From Bacteroidales bacterium UBA5536 (lineage in GTDB: Bacteria > Bacteroidota > Bacteroidia > Bacteroidales > F082), in the NCBI GenBank assembly GCA_002426795.1, contig DINQ01000011.1:62001-126000 (forward strand): a stretch of DNA of 64,000 nucleotides, read 5' to 3'. A program made the position numbers and the translations under genes. The first letter of the stretch is position 1, and each line of letters starts with the position of its first letter. Positions 52,970 to 62,643 of the stretch are shown piece after piece. Under the pieces are notes generated by a model. The model made no database searches, had not been told where the DNA came from, and was given only the letters and a program-made list of their open reading frames with translations.

Positions 52970-54277
52970 TCATTCTTGCTGTGTTTTGGTTTCTATTACT
53001 GTTGGAGGAACCCGTACATCTTGAAAAAGTGCGTTGATATCGCCATTGTATGTTTTGGTGATTGCTTTGCCATCCCGCGTGAGGCCATCGAAAACACCGG
53101 CATCTACCAAATCCCATAAAGCATATTTGGCCTGCGACTGAAGGTTGATCAGTCCGAAATGGTTTTCAGAACCCAGCGGATTGGCTGCGTCTTTCCACTG
53201 CTCATCGAAAGCTTCGAAGTAGAAACAGCTGATACCGGCCTGATCGGTCCACTCACGAACCAGTTGATAATACAAGGCAGATTTATATTCGTCTGTTGCC
53301 CTTGAACCTTCGTTGCCATATTGCCCGTTCGACAAAGATGCCCAGCCTGTTTCGCCAATATGCACGGGCTTGTTCAGGTTAAGGCTGTGCATATAATCCA
53401 CCACGCCCTGGTATTGAGCTTTGGCATAAGCCAATGAACGCATCATGGCGGCATCAATTTTTTCCATATCTGTCATACCGTCTTCTCCTTCGCTGGCATA
53501 CCAGAAATCTGGGTTGTAGTGGGTATCGTGCATGGGATAGGTATGCATAGAGATGTAGTCGACCGCTGCTATCAATTTGTTGAGATCGTCAACATGGTAA
53601 TCGCTGCTACCTCCACCCCAGGAAGCAAAGTTGTCCGAACTGGTAATCCACAAGTCTTTTGGCAATTCACCCTCTTGTTTGAGCTGCTGCAAATGGTTGA
53701 CCCATTGGAGGATAATTGCTGGCTCAACATAATAATTCCAGGCCCATTTCACCATGGCTTCATTGCCTACCGCGATGATTTTAACAATATCGGGATACTG
53801 TTTGGTCAGTTCAACAGCCCGGTCAATTTCAGTTGCATTGCGTTCGCTGTTTTGGTTGCGGATCCTTTCGGGCAGATCTGTCCACGCATTCTTGCAGTCG
53901 ATCCAGGCGCCAAGCATCACATACATCTCGAAGTCAGCATCTTCCTGTTTCAACTGACGAATTGCCTCCAGGATGTTGGCGGCCTGTGGAAGATGTACAT
54001 TGTAGGTTCTGAGAATTTTGATGCCCATGGCCTGCATGATTTTCAGGTCTTCTTTCAGTTGGGCAATGGTGGGTTGTATGTCGCGTGTATTTTGTCTGTA
54101 TCCACCATAGGAAACAGCCTGATAAAGGGGATTACCCAGAATTTCAGCAGCTGTTTTATCGTGGCTTTTCTGACTCGATACGCAGGAAATCGATAAAAAA
54201 ATCAGGCACAGTGCGCTCAGGAGTAATAATAATGGCGCGAACCGTTTTGATAGTTGAGTGAGTGTAAAAATTTGCAT
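52970..54277 (-). CDS. GH17 beta-1,3-glucanase lipoprotein, long form
   Basis: A 435-residue exported GH17 enzyme with lipobox SISC. Acid/base Glu173 in IAVGNEAMVKW, nucleophile Glu309 in VHIGETGWASL, and the barrel strand YISMHTYPMH. It carries an insertion between these (about 240-280, acidic, DTHYNPDFWYASEGEDG) that the paralogues lack, and a C-terminal extension of about 60 residues. Expected site is the periplasmic face or cell surface. It lies 57 bases after the neighbouring GH17 gene and before the GH30 gene. Confidence 0.9.
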   Translation of the reverse strand: MQIFTLTQLSKRFAPLLLLLSALCLIFLSISCVSSQKSHDKTAAEILGNPLYQAVSYGGYRQNTRDIQPTIAQLKEDLKIMQAMGIKILRTYNVHLPQAANILEAIRQLKQEDADFEMYVMLGAWIDCKNAWTDLPERIRNQNSERNATEIDRAVELTKQYPDIVKIIAVGNEAMVKWAWNYYVEPAIILQWVNHLQQLKQEGELPKDLWITSSDNFASWGGGSSDYHVDDLNKLIAAVDYISMHTYPMHDTHYNPDFWYASEGEDGMTDMEKIDAAMMRSLAYAKAQYQGVVDYMHSLNLNKPVHIGETGWASLSNGQYGNEGSRATDEYKSALYYQLVREWTDQAGISCFYFEAFDEQWKDAANPLGSENHFGLINLQSQAKYALWDLVDAGVFDGLTRDGKAITKTYNGDINALFQDVRVPPTVIETKTQQE

Positions 54278-54334
54278 ATGCCTGATTTATCTTGAATATT
54301 TTATCACTGTATATTTATCACTGATTTTCGTTGT

Positions 54335-55420
54335 TTAATCCGAAGCCGTTGCAGCTTTTTGTACTTGATTGTCAAATATTTCAATAACTTTTTTGGGGTT
54401 ACGGTCAACCGTGTAAAGTCCCCAGTGTTTTTCAGCTCCATCCGGATTACCGGGATCGCCTTTCCAATCCTCGTCGAAAGCCTCAAAGATAAAAGTGGTG
54501 ATATTCTGTTGTTTCGACCAGGCCAGTAAGTCCTTGGTATATTGCTGCTGCTTTTCCTCTGATGATCTTTCACCAAACTCAGATGCTTTGCTGGCCCAGC
54601 CGGCCTCAGTAATCACGATTTGTTTACCAGGGAGCGCCTGCATTACTTCCTTCACATTTTGAATGGTCCAAAACATGGAGCTGTCGATATCCTTGCCTTC
54701 CCAAACAGGATAAGCATGAATCGACACGAAATCAACCACTTCCGAAAGTTTCTTTCCGTGATCGGCCCACCATTTGTAGTTGTCGGCAACGGTAACAGGC
54801 TGTTCGATGGCGGCCTGTACCTGTTTCACGTATGAGATGATCGTGTCAGTATCCACTTGATGGTCATTCCATTCCACTAAAGCTTCATTGCCAACATTCA
54901 CAGCCACTACAACATCTTTGTATGTGTTTGCGAGTTCTATCCCTTTTGCAAGCTGCACTTTGTTTAATTCCTTGTTGGCATCGAGTATTTTCTGAGGGAT
55001 TGGTTCGGTGAGCCATGCGCAGGTTTCGTGGGCGCTCAACTCAGCTTTGAGCCAAATACCCAGCAGCACTTTGAATGCAGGCATCTGCTCTTTGATAACC
55101 TCAAGTACCATTTGACTGTTTTCATCGCAGTCGTAAAGTCTGATCAACCTGAAAGGGGTCTGGGTTTTCAGTATCTGCAAATCTTCCAGAATATCTGCTT
55201 CACTGGGGTTTATGGCGCCATTTCCACGATCAGGATGCTGTCCTGTTCTGAAACCTGAGTAACAAACAGCTTCAGAATAACCATTGAGCAGCATAGCATT
55301 TGTTTGCAATGGAGCAGGCACTTGCTTTTCGCCTGTGTTAGCCGCCTGCTTGTTATTGTTATCGCAGGACGCCATAGCGAGCAACAGAACAATTATCATA
55401 TACCCTTTTCCTTTTGTCAT
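54335..55420 (-). CDS. GH17 beta-1,3-glucanase lipoprotein
   Basis: A 361-residue exported GH17 hydrolase. Lipobox MASC is followed by an Asn/Lys-rich linker. Barrel start is AVCYSGFRTGQHP; acid/base Glu179 is in VNVGNEALVEW and nucleophile Glu272 in IVITEAGWASK. It begins 15 bases after the stop of the phosphorylase gene. The cytoplasmic copy at 48097 is very similar throughout the barrel, including the shared motif CYSGFR, but lacks the export signal. Confidence 0.92.
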   Translation of the reverse strand: MTKGKGYMIIVLLLAMASCDNNNKQAANTGEKQVPAPLQTNAMLLNGYSEAVCYSGFRTGQHPDRGNGAINPSEADILEDLQILKTQTPFRLIRLYDCDENSQMVLEVIKEQMPAFKVLLGIWLKAELSAHETCAWLTEPIPQKILDANKELNKVQLAKGIELANTYKDVVVAVNVGNEALVEWNDHQVDTDTIISYVKQVQAAIEQPVTVADNYKWWADHGKKLSEVVDFVSIHAYPVWEGKDIDSSMFWTIQNVKEVMQALPGKQIVITEAGWASKASEFGERSSEEKQQQYTKDLLAWSKQQNITTFIFEAFDEDWKGDPGNPDGAEKHWGLYTVDRNPKKVIEIFDNQVQKAATASD

Positions 55421-55435
55421 CGATTGTGTCAGGTG

Positions 55436-58400
55436 TTACAATTTTCTTTTGATGAAGACTTCAATCTGCCCTATCGCTCCGCTGCGGTTGAAAATCTGTT
55501 CGCTGGTTTCACGGTCAAGCTGGTGCCCCGCAATTTTCACAGAACTTCCGTCAGCACGCAAAATATGGATGCTTTCATGCTCAGACAAATGGTAAATCAC
55601 CAACGTCTGGCAACAACTGAATCCAAGCTGGCCTGCTTTGAGTATTTTTTGTTTTTTGTCGCCTGAAACCGAATGGTACTCAAAAAGTTGTTCTGTTTTC
55701 AGGAATTCCTTTTCGCGCAAAAGTGAAGGTTTGAAATGCAGGCAACCTCCTTCGACAAAAACACCAAGTTCGCCAAGATGTACCAAAATATCTTCTTTTA
55801 CCTGTCCGGTCATGCCAGGCTGTTGTGCGCCACGGTGTTTTGGCGTGTGCGAATAGGGATCAGTCGGGAAAGCACCATACAAAGCCGGCGATTTATGCAC
55901 GCCGATGCCAGCATCAATCTCGTAATAATGATCGAGCAATTTACCAACAACAACCGGGTCAGCATTTTCATTGATCGCTTTCAAACAGTTTTCCTGAACG
56001 GCCAGGTGCAATTTCGAAACCATATGCCAATAGATCGAGCCCAATCCCTCGTAGGAATAGAAAGTGCCCGAACGGCCTGTAAAGGCCTTGTGGTTAAATA
56101 CTTTTTCGAATAAACTGACAAGTTGTTGTTTTTCTTTTTGCGCCAGCGCTGCAAATTCACCAGCATTCAACTCATTGAGTGCTTTTTCCAGATCACGAGC
56201 ATTCTTGAAATTACCATTGAAATGATAGCCGCCCAAAATATCTTTTTCAACAATAGATTTGTTGCCTTTCTCCAACATTTTGCAGATCAATTCTGAAGCC
56301 AATGCGTCCTCTTTTGGAATGATGTTTTTTTGCAGGAATCCCGGCAACTTCTTATTGGGATATAAGATATAGGTATACTGATCTTCTCTGAATAAAGCAC
56401 TGCCCTTCAGCCCATTGAGCACATCGAGCGCCTGCTGTGGCTGCAAATATCCTGAGCTGAGCACAGCCACCTGCCCTTCGAGCATTTCGCTCAGGTGGGC
56501 ATATGAAATTCCCTCTTTTGTTTCAACACGCAAATTATAGGCGTGATACAAATTGTCAGGTCGTTGGTTGGCCCGAATAGAATGTTCGATAAATTCAAGG
56601 CTGAGTCGGGCAAAGGTTTTCAGGCCAACCAGAGAAATACTTCTTTTCTTTCCCCAGAAACCATTTTCATAAATCTGCCAGCGATAATCCGAGGCAGCTT
56701 TACCCAATCGGTCTACGATGGTTTTTCTGTCATGATCATTGATTTTTCCCGACAAAAGAGAAGTGTTTTCTTCAAAAGTGTCACGAACACTGTGATACAG
56801 CGCTGCCAACTCGCTTGATATCTTGTAGTTGTCGGCTTCGGCACTTTCGAGCAATTTGTCCAAAAACTTCATGAAACGATGCAGGTAATACAAGGTTACC
56901 ATCGAAACACCATTGCCTACAAGGGCATTATTGGCGTCGTTCCATTCAGGCCGCTGGGTATTCATCCAGATACCAGCTTCGGGGATGAAGTTGGAAAGTT
57001 TTGCAAGCACCGAAGCCAGAATTTTCTCCAAAAAGCTCACATGGTAAATTCCTTTGTCGCCAAGCGTGAGCAAAGCACCATCAGCTCCAAGTTGCTCTCG
57101 TCTTTCCCTCACTTTCGTATCCCAATGATGGTCAAACGAGATGGTATCTTTCGGGTTTTCGAGAATGCTGCTGTAGGGCTTGATGAGGTAAGGAACGGCT
57201 GCATACACAAACCATTCTTTGTCAAATAGTTGCTGCAGGCTGCCTGGCTCGTATTGTTCTGCAATTTCAAAGAATTTTTGCAGGTAAATGATCTGATGGT
57301 CGCCCCAGTATCCAATATACGACCATGGATTATCCGGTTCTATGGTTTCCCAGTCGAAACCGTCTTTGGTCACACGGTAAGGGTTGTATCCGTCGAAAGT
57401 AGAAGCATTCAGAAATTTGAAAATCATGCCACTGATAAACTCAGGATAGGCATGCGCAAGGGCTTCCCAGTTTTGAAACAAGTCACGCCAGTTGCCTTCG
57501 TAATCAAGTATTTTAGAGCCATCTGTTTCACTTTCGGTATTGATTGAGAAGTAGTTCCACGGACGGCTGGGATCGCCATGGCGACGGCTGAATTTCAATG
57601 GCAGATATTCCGTTGAAAGCCTGATCAGATCAACATCCTCAGTGCTTTGGAGAGCCAACCGCAGAGTATTCAGGGTAAACACTTCGTCCAGATTGGCGAA
57701 AAAATCCTGGTGGCGATCGAAAAGCTCCTTGTTTGCTTTTTTGATATATCCTACAAAGTCTGGTTTGCCAATCTCGTAATTGTTGTCGAACGTTCCTCCA
57801 CGCATGATGTTGAAGAGCACATTGGAGAAATGTCTCGTATCGTTGAGCTTATCAGCTGAACATTGCAGACCATCAGCTCCGGCAACCAGCTGAATCAGGC
57901 TTTCAGTTCCGGCATCCACATCACGCTGCACCATGTTTTCCAAATCAGACTCTGCAACAATTTGTCGACTGAGGCTGACAACCTGTGCATACGTTTGGTT
58001 GACGTTGGCCACGATCATCCACTTCTTTTCCGCCTTCGCCGGAAGAGCCAGGTCTACCGACAGCAAATACGCACCTTTTTCACCTTTCACATCGGTTTCT
58101 TCCTGCAGTTGACCTTTTTTTCTGAAAGTGCCAAGTTGCAAAGAAGAAAGCAGGTGCAGGGGTTTGTCGAGTCCCAGAGCCCATGCTACATTGGTTTTGA
58201 GTGCTTCGCTTGGTTCGGCTTTATCGACGATGATAGCACTCAAACCAAAAATACCCAAACCAGACTCGGGCTCCAGTTCGCTTCGTTTGTAGGCATCAAC
58301 CAGGCTACTGGTCGATCGTTGCAGATCGCTGGGAACGCCATAGGGCATGATATTTTGAATCCCATCGACCATGGTCAGCCGGACCTCTTCATCACCCAGG

Positions 58401-58885
58401 TTCACCAATTGCGCTTTGCGCACAAAGCCAAAGCTTTTTGACGAATTCCACTGATAACTGAAAGCAAGCCCCAGGTCGTGGTTGATCTCTTCGAAAATAA
58501 TTTTGTTGCCATGGGTGCTTTTATAAAGGTTTCTGCTGATTTTGTAGCGATCAGCGAACCGTTCTGAAAAAGGCTCCCACATCAACACGCTTCCATTTTG
58601 CTTTACCTGAAAAATAGATTTGCTGCCTGTAACATCGGCAAATTCGGTGAGTTTGTCTTCCGTATAGTAAGGAAACAAGGCATATTCAGGGTTTTTACGC
58701 CCTGCACTGAGGCCACCGTTGCTCGATATAAACATCCAGTGATTGGAATCACTGACAATGCTCATAAAAAACGGGCGGATAGCATCATGATGCGTTATTT
58801 TAAAATAGCTTTCATTATCCCTCTCTACAACCTCCATCTTCACTTTGGCGGTCAAGCTTTCTTCGGCGTTTACTGAATATGCCAT
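55436..58885 (-). CDS. Large cytoplasmic glucan phosphorylase of clan GH-Q type (GH149/GH161-like)
   Basis: A 1,149-residue protein without signal peptide. Layout fits the GH94/GH149/GH161 clan: an N-terminal beta-sandwich (about 25-310), a linker helix, an alpha/alpha barrel (about 390-850) and a C-terminal beta-rich part. The barrel contains RPEWNDANNALVGNG (Trp648, Asn649, Asp650), the WND signature where these phosphorylases carry the general acid, and GYWGDHQIIYL (about 525-535). Near the C-terminus, HRGAQQPGMTGQ is a candidate phosphate or activating loop. Length matches beta-1,3-oligoglucan phosphorylases (about 1,100 residues) rather than cellobiose phosphorylase (about 800). In this gene set the expected reaction is beta-1,3-glucan plus phosphate to a shortened chain plus glucose-1-phosphate. 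The exact family was not verified by search. Confidence 0.75.
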   Translation of the reverse strand: MAYSVNAEESLTAKVKMEVVERDNESYFKITHHDAIRPFFMSIVSDSNHWMFISSNGGLSAGRKNPEYALFPYYTEDKLTEFADVTGSKSIFQVKQNGSVLMWEPFSERFADRYKISRNLYKSTHGNKIIFEEINHDLGLAFSYQWNSSKSFGFVRKAQLVNLGDEEVRLTMVDGIQNIMPYGVPSDLQRSTSSLVDAYKRSELEPESGLGIFGLSAIIVDKAEPSEALKTNVAWALGLDKPLHLLSSLQLGTFRKKGQLQEETDVKGEKGAYLLSVDLALPAKAEKKWMIVANVNQTYAQVVSLSRQIVAESDLENMVQRDVDAGTESLIQLVAGADGLQCSADKLNDTRHFSNVLFNIMRGGTFDNNYEIGKPDFVGYIKKANKELFDRHQDFFANLDEVFTLNTLRLALQSTEDVDLIRLSTEYLPLKFSRRHGDPSRPWNYFSINTESETDGSKILDYEGNWRDLFQNWEALAHAYPEFISGMIFKFLNASTFDGYNPYRVTKDGFDWETIEPDNPWSYIGYWGDHQIIYLQKFFEIAEQYEPGSLQQLFDKEWFVYAAVPYLIKPYSSILENPKDTISFDHHWDTKVRERREQLGADGALLTLGDKGIYHVSFLEKILASVLAKLSNFIPEAGIWMNTQRPEWNDANNALVGNGVSMVTLYYLHRFMKFLDKLLESAEADNYKISSELAALYHSVRDTFEENTSLLSGKINDHDRKTIVDRLGKAASDYRWQIYENGFWGKKRSISLVGLKTFARLSLEFIEHSIRANQRPDNLYHAYNLRVETKEGISYAHLSEMLEGQVAVLSSGYLQPQQALDVLNGLKGSALFREDQYTYILYPNKKLPGFLQKNIIPKEDALASELICKMLEKGNKSIVEKDILGGYHFNGNFKNARDLEKALNELNAGEFAALAQKEKQQLVSLFEKVFNHKAFTGRSGTFYSYEGLGSIYWHMVSKLHLAVQENCLKAINENADPVVVGKLLDHYYEIDAGIGVHKSPALYGAFPTDPYSHTPKHRGAQQPGMTGQVKEDILVHLGELGVFVEGGCLHFKPSLLREKEFLKTEQLFEYHSVSGDKKQKILKAGQLGFSCCQTLVIYHLSEHESIHILRADGSSVKIAGHQLDRETSEQIFNRSGAIGQIEVFIKRKL

Positions 58886-58944
58886 GTTTTATTACTATCA
58901 AAAATAAGTTTTAATAACAGTTATTTACTTTGCTGTCTTTTAGT

Positions 58945-59778
58945 CTATTGCTCGCGATATACTTTTACGTAATCTACGATCATTTTCTGCGGGAATGGTG
59001 TTTCAGGCACCGGGAAACCAACGTAGTTTCCGCCAACTGCAACATTCAGGAGAATGAAAAATGGCTGGTTGTACACCCATTCGCCGGGCACATCACCACG
59101 TTCGATCCGCTGATACAAGTAGTCGTCGACAAAAAAGTCGATTTTGTTTTCATCCCACTCTATGGCATAAATATGGTATTCCTTATCAAAGCGATCGCCA
59201 AGTAAGGTGTACGATTTCGTGATGGGATTTCCACCGGAATAGCCAGGGCCATGGATGGTTCCATGCACTACATTAGGCTCCTGACCTCTCATTTCCATGA
59301 TGTCAATTTCGCCACACTGCGGCCAGCCGGCAGTTTCTATGTTCTCACCAAGCATCCAAAATGCCGGCCAAATGCCGGGTCCGTAAGGTGAAATCAGACG
59401 GGCTTCGAAACGGCCGTATTTTTGAGCAAACAGGCCTTGCGTTTTGATTCTGGCTGATGAAAAAGTGTTGCCACTACGCACAGCCGTGATAACCAGATTA
59501 CCTTCACCATCAAGCGAGACATTCTGTGTATTCTTGGTGTAGCTTTGCAACTCCTGGTTGCCCCAGCCACCGTCGCCGGTACCAAGGTCATAATCCCATT
59601 TGTTGACGTCTGGCAAAGTTCCGGCCTGACCATCAAAATCATCACTCCAAACCAGTTTCCAGTTACGCTCATCCAGTTTCTGAACATCATCAGTTTTGCA
59701 ACCAAAGAAATTCACCATGAGCAGCAGAGCGGCAAAGAAGCCCAAACTCTTTATGATATTATATTTCTTCATTTTCAT
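58945..59778 (-). CDS. GH16 laminarinase lipoprotein
   Basis: A 277-residue endo-beta-1,3-glucanase of family 16. Start is taken at the ATG at 59778 (59772 also possible); the lipobox is NFFGC. The catalytic strand is GEIDIMEMRG, with nucleophile Glu157, Asp159 and acid/base Glu162; the extra methionine bulge (ExDxxE) is that of bacterial laminarinases (GH16_3). Other family features are WDYDLGTGDGGWGNQELQ and YGPGIWPAFWML. Expected at the cell surface or periplasm. It lies between the surface lipoprotein and phosphorylase genes; 59 bases without features follow it. Confidence 0.95.
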   Translation of the reverse strand: MKMKKYNIIKSLGFFAALLLMVNFFGCKTDDVQKLDERNWKLVWSDDFDGQAGTLPDVNKWDYDLGTGDGGWGNQELQSYTKNTQNVSLDGEGNLVITAVRSGNTFSSARIKTQGLFAQKYGRFEARLISPYGPGIWPAFWMLGENIETAGWPQCGEIDIMEMRGQEPNVVHGTIHGPGYSGGNPITKSYTLLGDRFDKEYHIYAIEWDENKIDFFVDDYLYQRIERGDVPGEWVYNQPFFILLNVAVGGNYVGFPVPETPFPQKMIVDYVKVYREQ

Positions 59779-59829
59779 GTGTATATAGTTTATTTTTAAT
59801 CGGTTAATCATGATAATTATGCATCATTT

Positions 59830-62631
59830 CTATTTACCGAAATAAAGATTGTCGACATAAACAGTGCCATCTCCAACAAACTTGAACTGAATGGCATCAC
59901 TCAGATTTACAGGAGAAAAAGCAGATAACGGGATATCAACGCTCCCCCAACCACTCGTTGGAACAGTTAAGTCGTAAGGTGTTTCAACCGGTCCGGTACT
60001 GATGAGAAAAATCTGGAAAGTAGTTGAATTGGCTGTCCAAAAGTCAATATGAAGATACGTCATACCCGAAACATTCTGGCTCGATCCGAACTGGATGCCC
60101 TGGTAGTTTAATCCGGTCATTTTGTAGGTGTTATTGCCTTCGATTTGGGTTTGTGTAGTCACTGTTGTCTGTCCCCAGTTAGGGTTCAGGTCGGTGCCTG
60201 CAACCACTGTATAGGCGTCGCTGTAAATGGCAATCACGTCAGCAGCATTCACGGTCGGGGTTGGAGCAGCCGTTTGAGGTTCAGTTGGTGCCGGACCACT
60301 CTCCTTCGAGAAGTAGATGTTGTCCAGATAAATATCCCCATCGCCGTCAAATTTGAATTGAATGACGTCAGCCAGATCGACTGGCGAAAAAGCAGTCAAC
60401 GGAATGTCGATGCTCGACCAGCCAGAAGTCGGAACTGTTAATGTGTAAGGTGTTTCAACCGGACCAGTACTGATAAGAAACACATTGAGTGCTGTTGAAT
60501 TGGCAGTCCAGAAATCCAGATGCACCGAAGTCATCGATGTAAAATCCTGACCACCATTTAGCGCAATACCCTGGTAATTCAACCCGGCCAACTTAAGCGT
60601 ATTGTTACCCTGAATCTGAACTTCAGTCACCACAGTGGCTTGTCCCCAGTTCGGGTTCAGGTCAGTTCCTGGCAACACTGAATAAGCATCGCTGTATACA
60701 GCAATCACATCGGCAGAATTGGCTGTAGGAGTTGGTGCAGGAGCAGATGGTTCTGTTGGATTGGGCGTGCCAGCTTTGCTGAAATAGATGTTGTCGAGAT
60801 AAATATCGCCACCACCGTCAAACTTCAACTGAATCACATCAGTGAGATCGACTGGCGAGAAGGATGACAACGGAATGTCAACGCTAGCCCAACCGCTTGT
60901 AGGCACTGTTAAGGCATACGCTGTTTCAACCGGACCAGTACTGATCAGATAAACATTCAGCGCAGATGAATTGGCTGTCCAGAAATCCAGGTGCAAAGTC
61001 GTCATAGTTGAGAAGTTTTCGCTGCCAGCCAACGCTATTCCCTGATAATTTAAACCTGCGTATTTGAGCGTGTTGTTACCCTGAATTTGCACTTCGCTTA
61101 CTACAGTTGCCTGTCCCCAGTTAGGATTCAGATCAGTACCTGCCAATACAGAATACGCATCGCTGTATATCGCAATCACATCAGCAGCATTTGCGGTAGG
61201 TGCAGGAGCTGCGGTGGTAGGTTCATCACCTGGAGGTGGTGGTGTACTGTCGCCATAGAAGAAGATGTTGTCCGCATAAAAAACAGGCATGTTTCCATCT
61301 CCATTGGAGAAGATAATCTGCATGAGCTTATCCCTGCCAGCCAAGCCGGCAAATGAAGCAAAAGGAATATCTAAACTGATCCATTGCTGGGCCTGTGAAG
61401 CCGGGATGGATGTGGTGTAAGCACCTGATCCATCAGCTCCCTGATTCACCAGTTCAATTTTAAACTCAGCATTGCCAGCCATCGCATTCGGGACGAATAC
61501 ATCCAGGTGCAATCCAGTCATTGCAGTGGCATTCACTGTTGGTGCACTAAACTCTATACCTACAAAATTAAAGTTGGTATATTGAAGAATATGGTCGCCA
61601 TTAACCTCAAAATCAGCTGAAAGAGTGGTTTGATAAGGTGCCCAGTAACCATTGTAGTAGTTTACGGGAACATTTGTGTAAGCATCACTGAAAATAGAGA
61701 TAACTTTTGTTGGGTCATTTTGTGGAATAGGTGCCTGTGCAAACTCGCCGGCTGACTGTACACTGAGTTGGCCTTTAGCTGCAACATTGCCTACCTGCGC
61801 TGTGATCTGCGCTACCCCGGGTCCGCTTACAACGGTAACAACACCAGATTCATCCACTTTGGCAATGGCTTCGTTGCTGGTTTTGAAGTTGAAATAAGCC
61901 GGAGTGAGGTTCACGGCCTGATTGATACCTGTGGGCAGGTTGAAAATAGCAGTGAGGCCATCGATGGGTTTTGCAACGCCAACGAAAGCTGTTTCTGATT
62001 TGTTTTCACCATTGAGGATGGTAAACTCGGCATGGGCAAGTGTACCCAGTTTTTCGAATTTGAGTTCATCAATCCAGAAGGTGTAACCCTTTTCGTCTTC
62101 AGGTCCTTCAGAATAGAAAAACATCCCCCGTTCGGCCTTCAGCTTGGAAGCATCAGGAATAGGAATGATGTATTTCTTCCAGTTTGTGTTTACGGCCAAT
62201 CCATTAATTGTAACCTGATAGGCTGATGCTCCCATATCGTTGCCAAAACCAACAACGTCGATATTGGCAGCCTTGGTGGCTTTGGCCCAAAATGTCAAGG
62301 CGTCGTAGCCTGACAGGTCGCGGGGCGACTCTGTGAAATAGGCTCCGCCTGCATAAGCACCTCTTGGATCGCCTGCATCCGGCACTTCAAAACGCATGGA
62401 AGCAGAAGAATTGTCGTAGGTAACTTCGCTATCTACATCAAAGGCGGTAGGTACTGCACCTCCAAAAGAGGCGTAGTTGAGGCCGGCACTAAACCCATCG
62501 ATGAAAACATCTGGATTGACAGGTGCAGTAGCGGGTGTCAGATCATCAAACTTGCGCTCACAGCTCAGCAGCATGACCGAAAGCAGTCCCAATGGGATAT
62601 ATTTTAATAACTTATGAAAATTCGTCTTCAT
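59830..62631 (-). CDS. Multi-module surface glycan-binding lipoprotein
   Basis: A 933-residue lipoprotein (lipobox LLSC) in the position where other glycan loci encode SusD or surface binding proteins. Visible modules in order: an N-terminal beta-sandwich (about 40-195, ending TFWIDELKFEK), a BIG2-like Ig domain (about 205-292), a divergent beta-sandwich (about 309-459), a proline linker, and three nearly identical modules of about 157 residues (from residues 484, 641 and 798). Each of the last three contains GTDLNPNWGQ, LNYQGI, LHLDFWTANS or a close variant, STGPVET and IYLDNIYFSK or a close variant. No catalytic residues are seen. It should capture beta-glucan at the surface with high avidity. 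Confidence 0.85.
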   Translation of the reverse strand: MKTNFHKLLKYIPLGLLSVMLLSCERKFDDLTPATAPVNPDVFIDGFSAGLNYASFGGAVPTAFDVDSEVTYDNSSASMRFEVPDAGDPRGAYAGGAYFTESPRDLSGYDALTFWAKATKAANIDVVGFGNDMGASAYQVTINGLAVNTNWKKYIIPIPDASKLKAERGMFFYSEGPEDEKGYTFWIDELKFEKLGTLAHAEFTILNGENKSETAFVGVAKPIDGLTAIFNLPTGINQAVNLTPAYFNFKTSNEAIAKVDESGVVTVVSGPGVAQITAQVGNVAAKGQLSVQSAGEFAQAPIPQNDPTKVISIFSDAYTNVPVNYYNGYWAPYQTTLSADFEVNGDHILQYTNFNFVGIEFSAPTVNATAMTGLHLDVFVPNAMAGNAEFKIELVNQGADGSGAYTTSIPASQAQQWISLDIPFASFAGLAGRDKLMQIIFSNGDGNMPVFYADNIFFYGDSTPPPPGDEPTTAAPAPTANAADVIAIYSDAYSVLAGTDLNPNWGQATVVSEVQIQGNNTLKYAGLNYQGIALAGSENFSTMTTLHLDFWTANSSALNVYLISTGPVETAYALTVPTSGWASVDIPLSSFSPVDLTDVIQLKFDGGGDIYLDNIYFSKAGTPNPTEPSAPAPTPTANSADVIAVYSDAYSVLPGTDLNPNWGQATVVTEVQIQGNNTLKLAGLNYQGIALNGGQDFTSMTSVHLDFWTANSTALNVFLISTGPVETPYTLTVPTSGWSSIDIPLTAFSPVDLADVIQFKFDGDGDIYLDNIYFSKESGPAPTEPQTAAPTPTVNAADVIAIYSDAYTVVAGTDLNPNWGQTTVTTQTQIEGNNTYKMTGLNYQGIQFGSSQNVSGMTYLHIDFWTANSTTFQIFLISTGPVETPYDLTVPTSGWGSVDIPLSAFSPVNLSDAIQFKFVGDGTVYVDNLYFGK
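59843..61182 (-). repeat. Three in-frame direct repeats of about 471 bp
   Basis: The three C-terminal modules of the surface lipoprotein are encoded by direct repeats starting (on the minus strand) at 61182, 60711 and 60240, each 471 bp from the next. Similarity is high at the DNA level as well, for example around the codons for NPNWGQ, pointing to recent duplication or ongoing gene conversion. Confidence 0.85.
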
Positions 62632-62643
62632 CTTTAAAGTTTT

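Noticed and set aside
51450..53117. A 555-residue version of the GH30 protein starting at 53117
   Set aside because: The extension overlaps the neighbouring GH17 gene; the lipoprotein signal begins at the ATG at 52955.
57863..58441. A 192-codon frame antisense to the phosphorylase gene
   Set aside because: It is rich in residues that arise from reverse reading of coding DNA, has no promoter or domain, and lies fully inside a well-supported gene.
59830..62631. SusD homologue
   Set aside because: Although it is a surface lipoprotein in the right position, it is built from beta-sandwich and Ig-like modules and has none of the TPR-helical SusD features.
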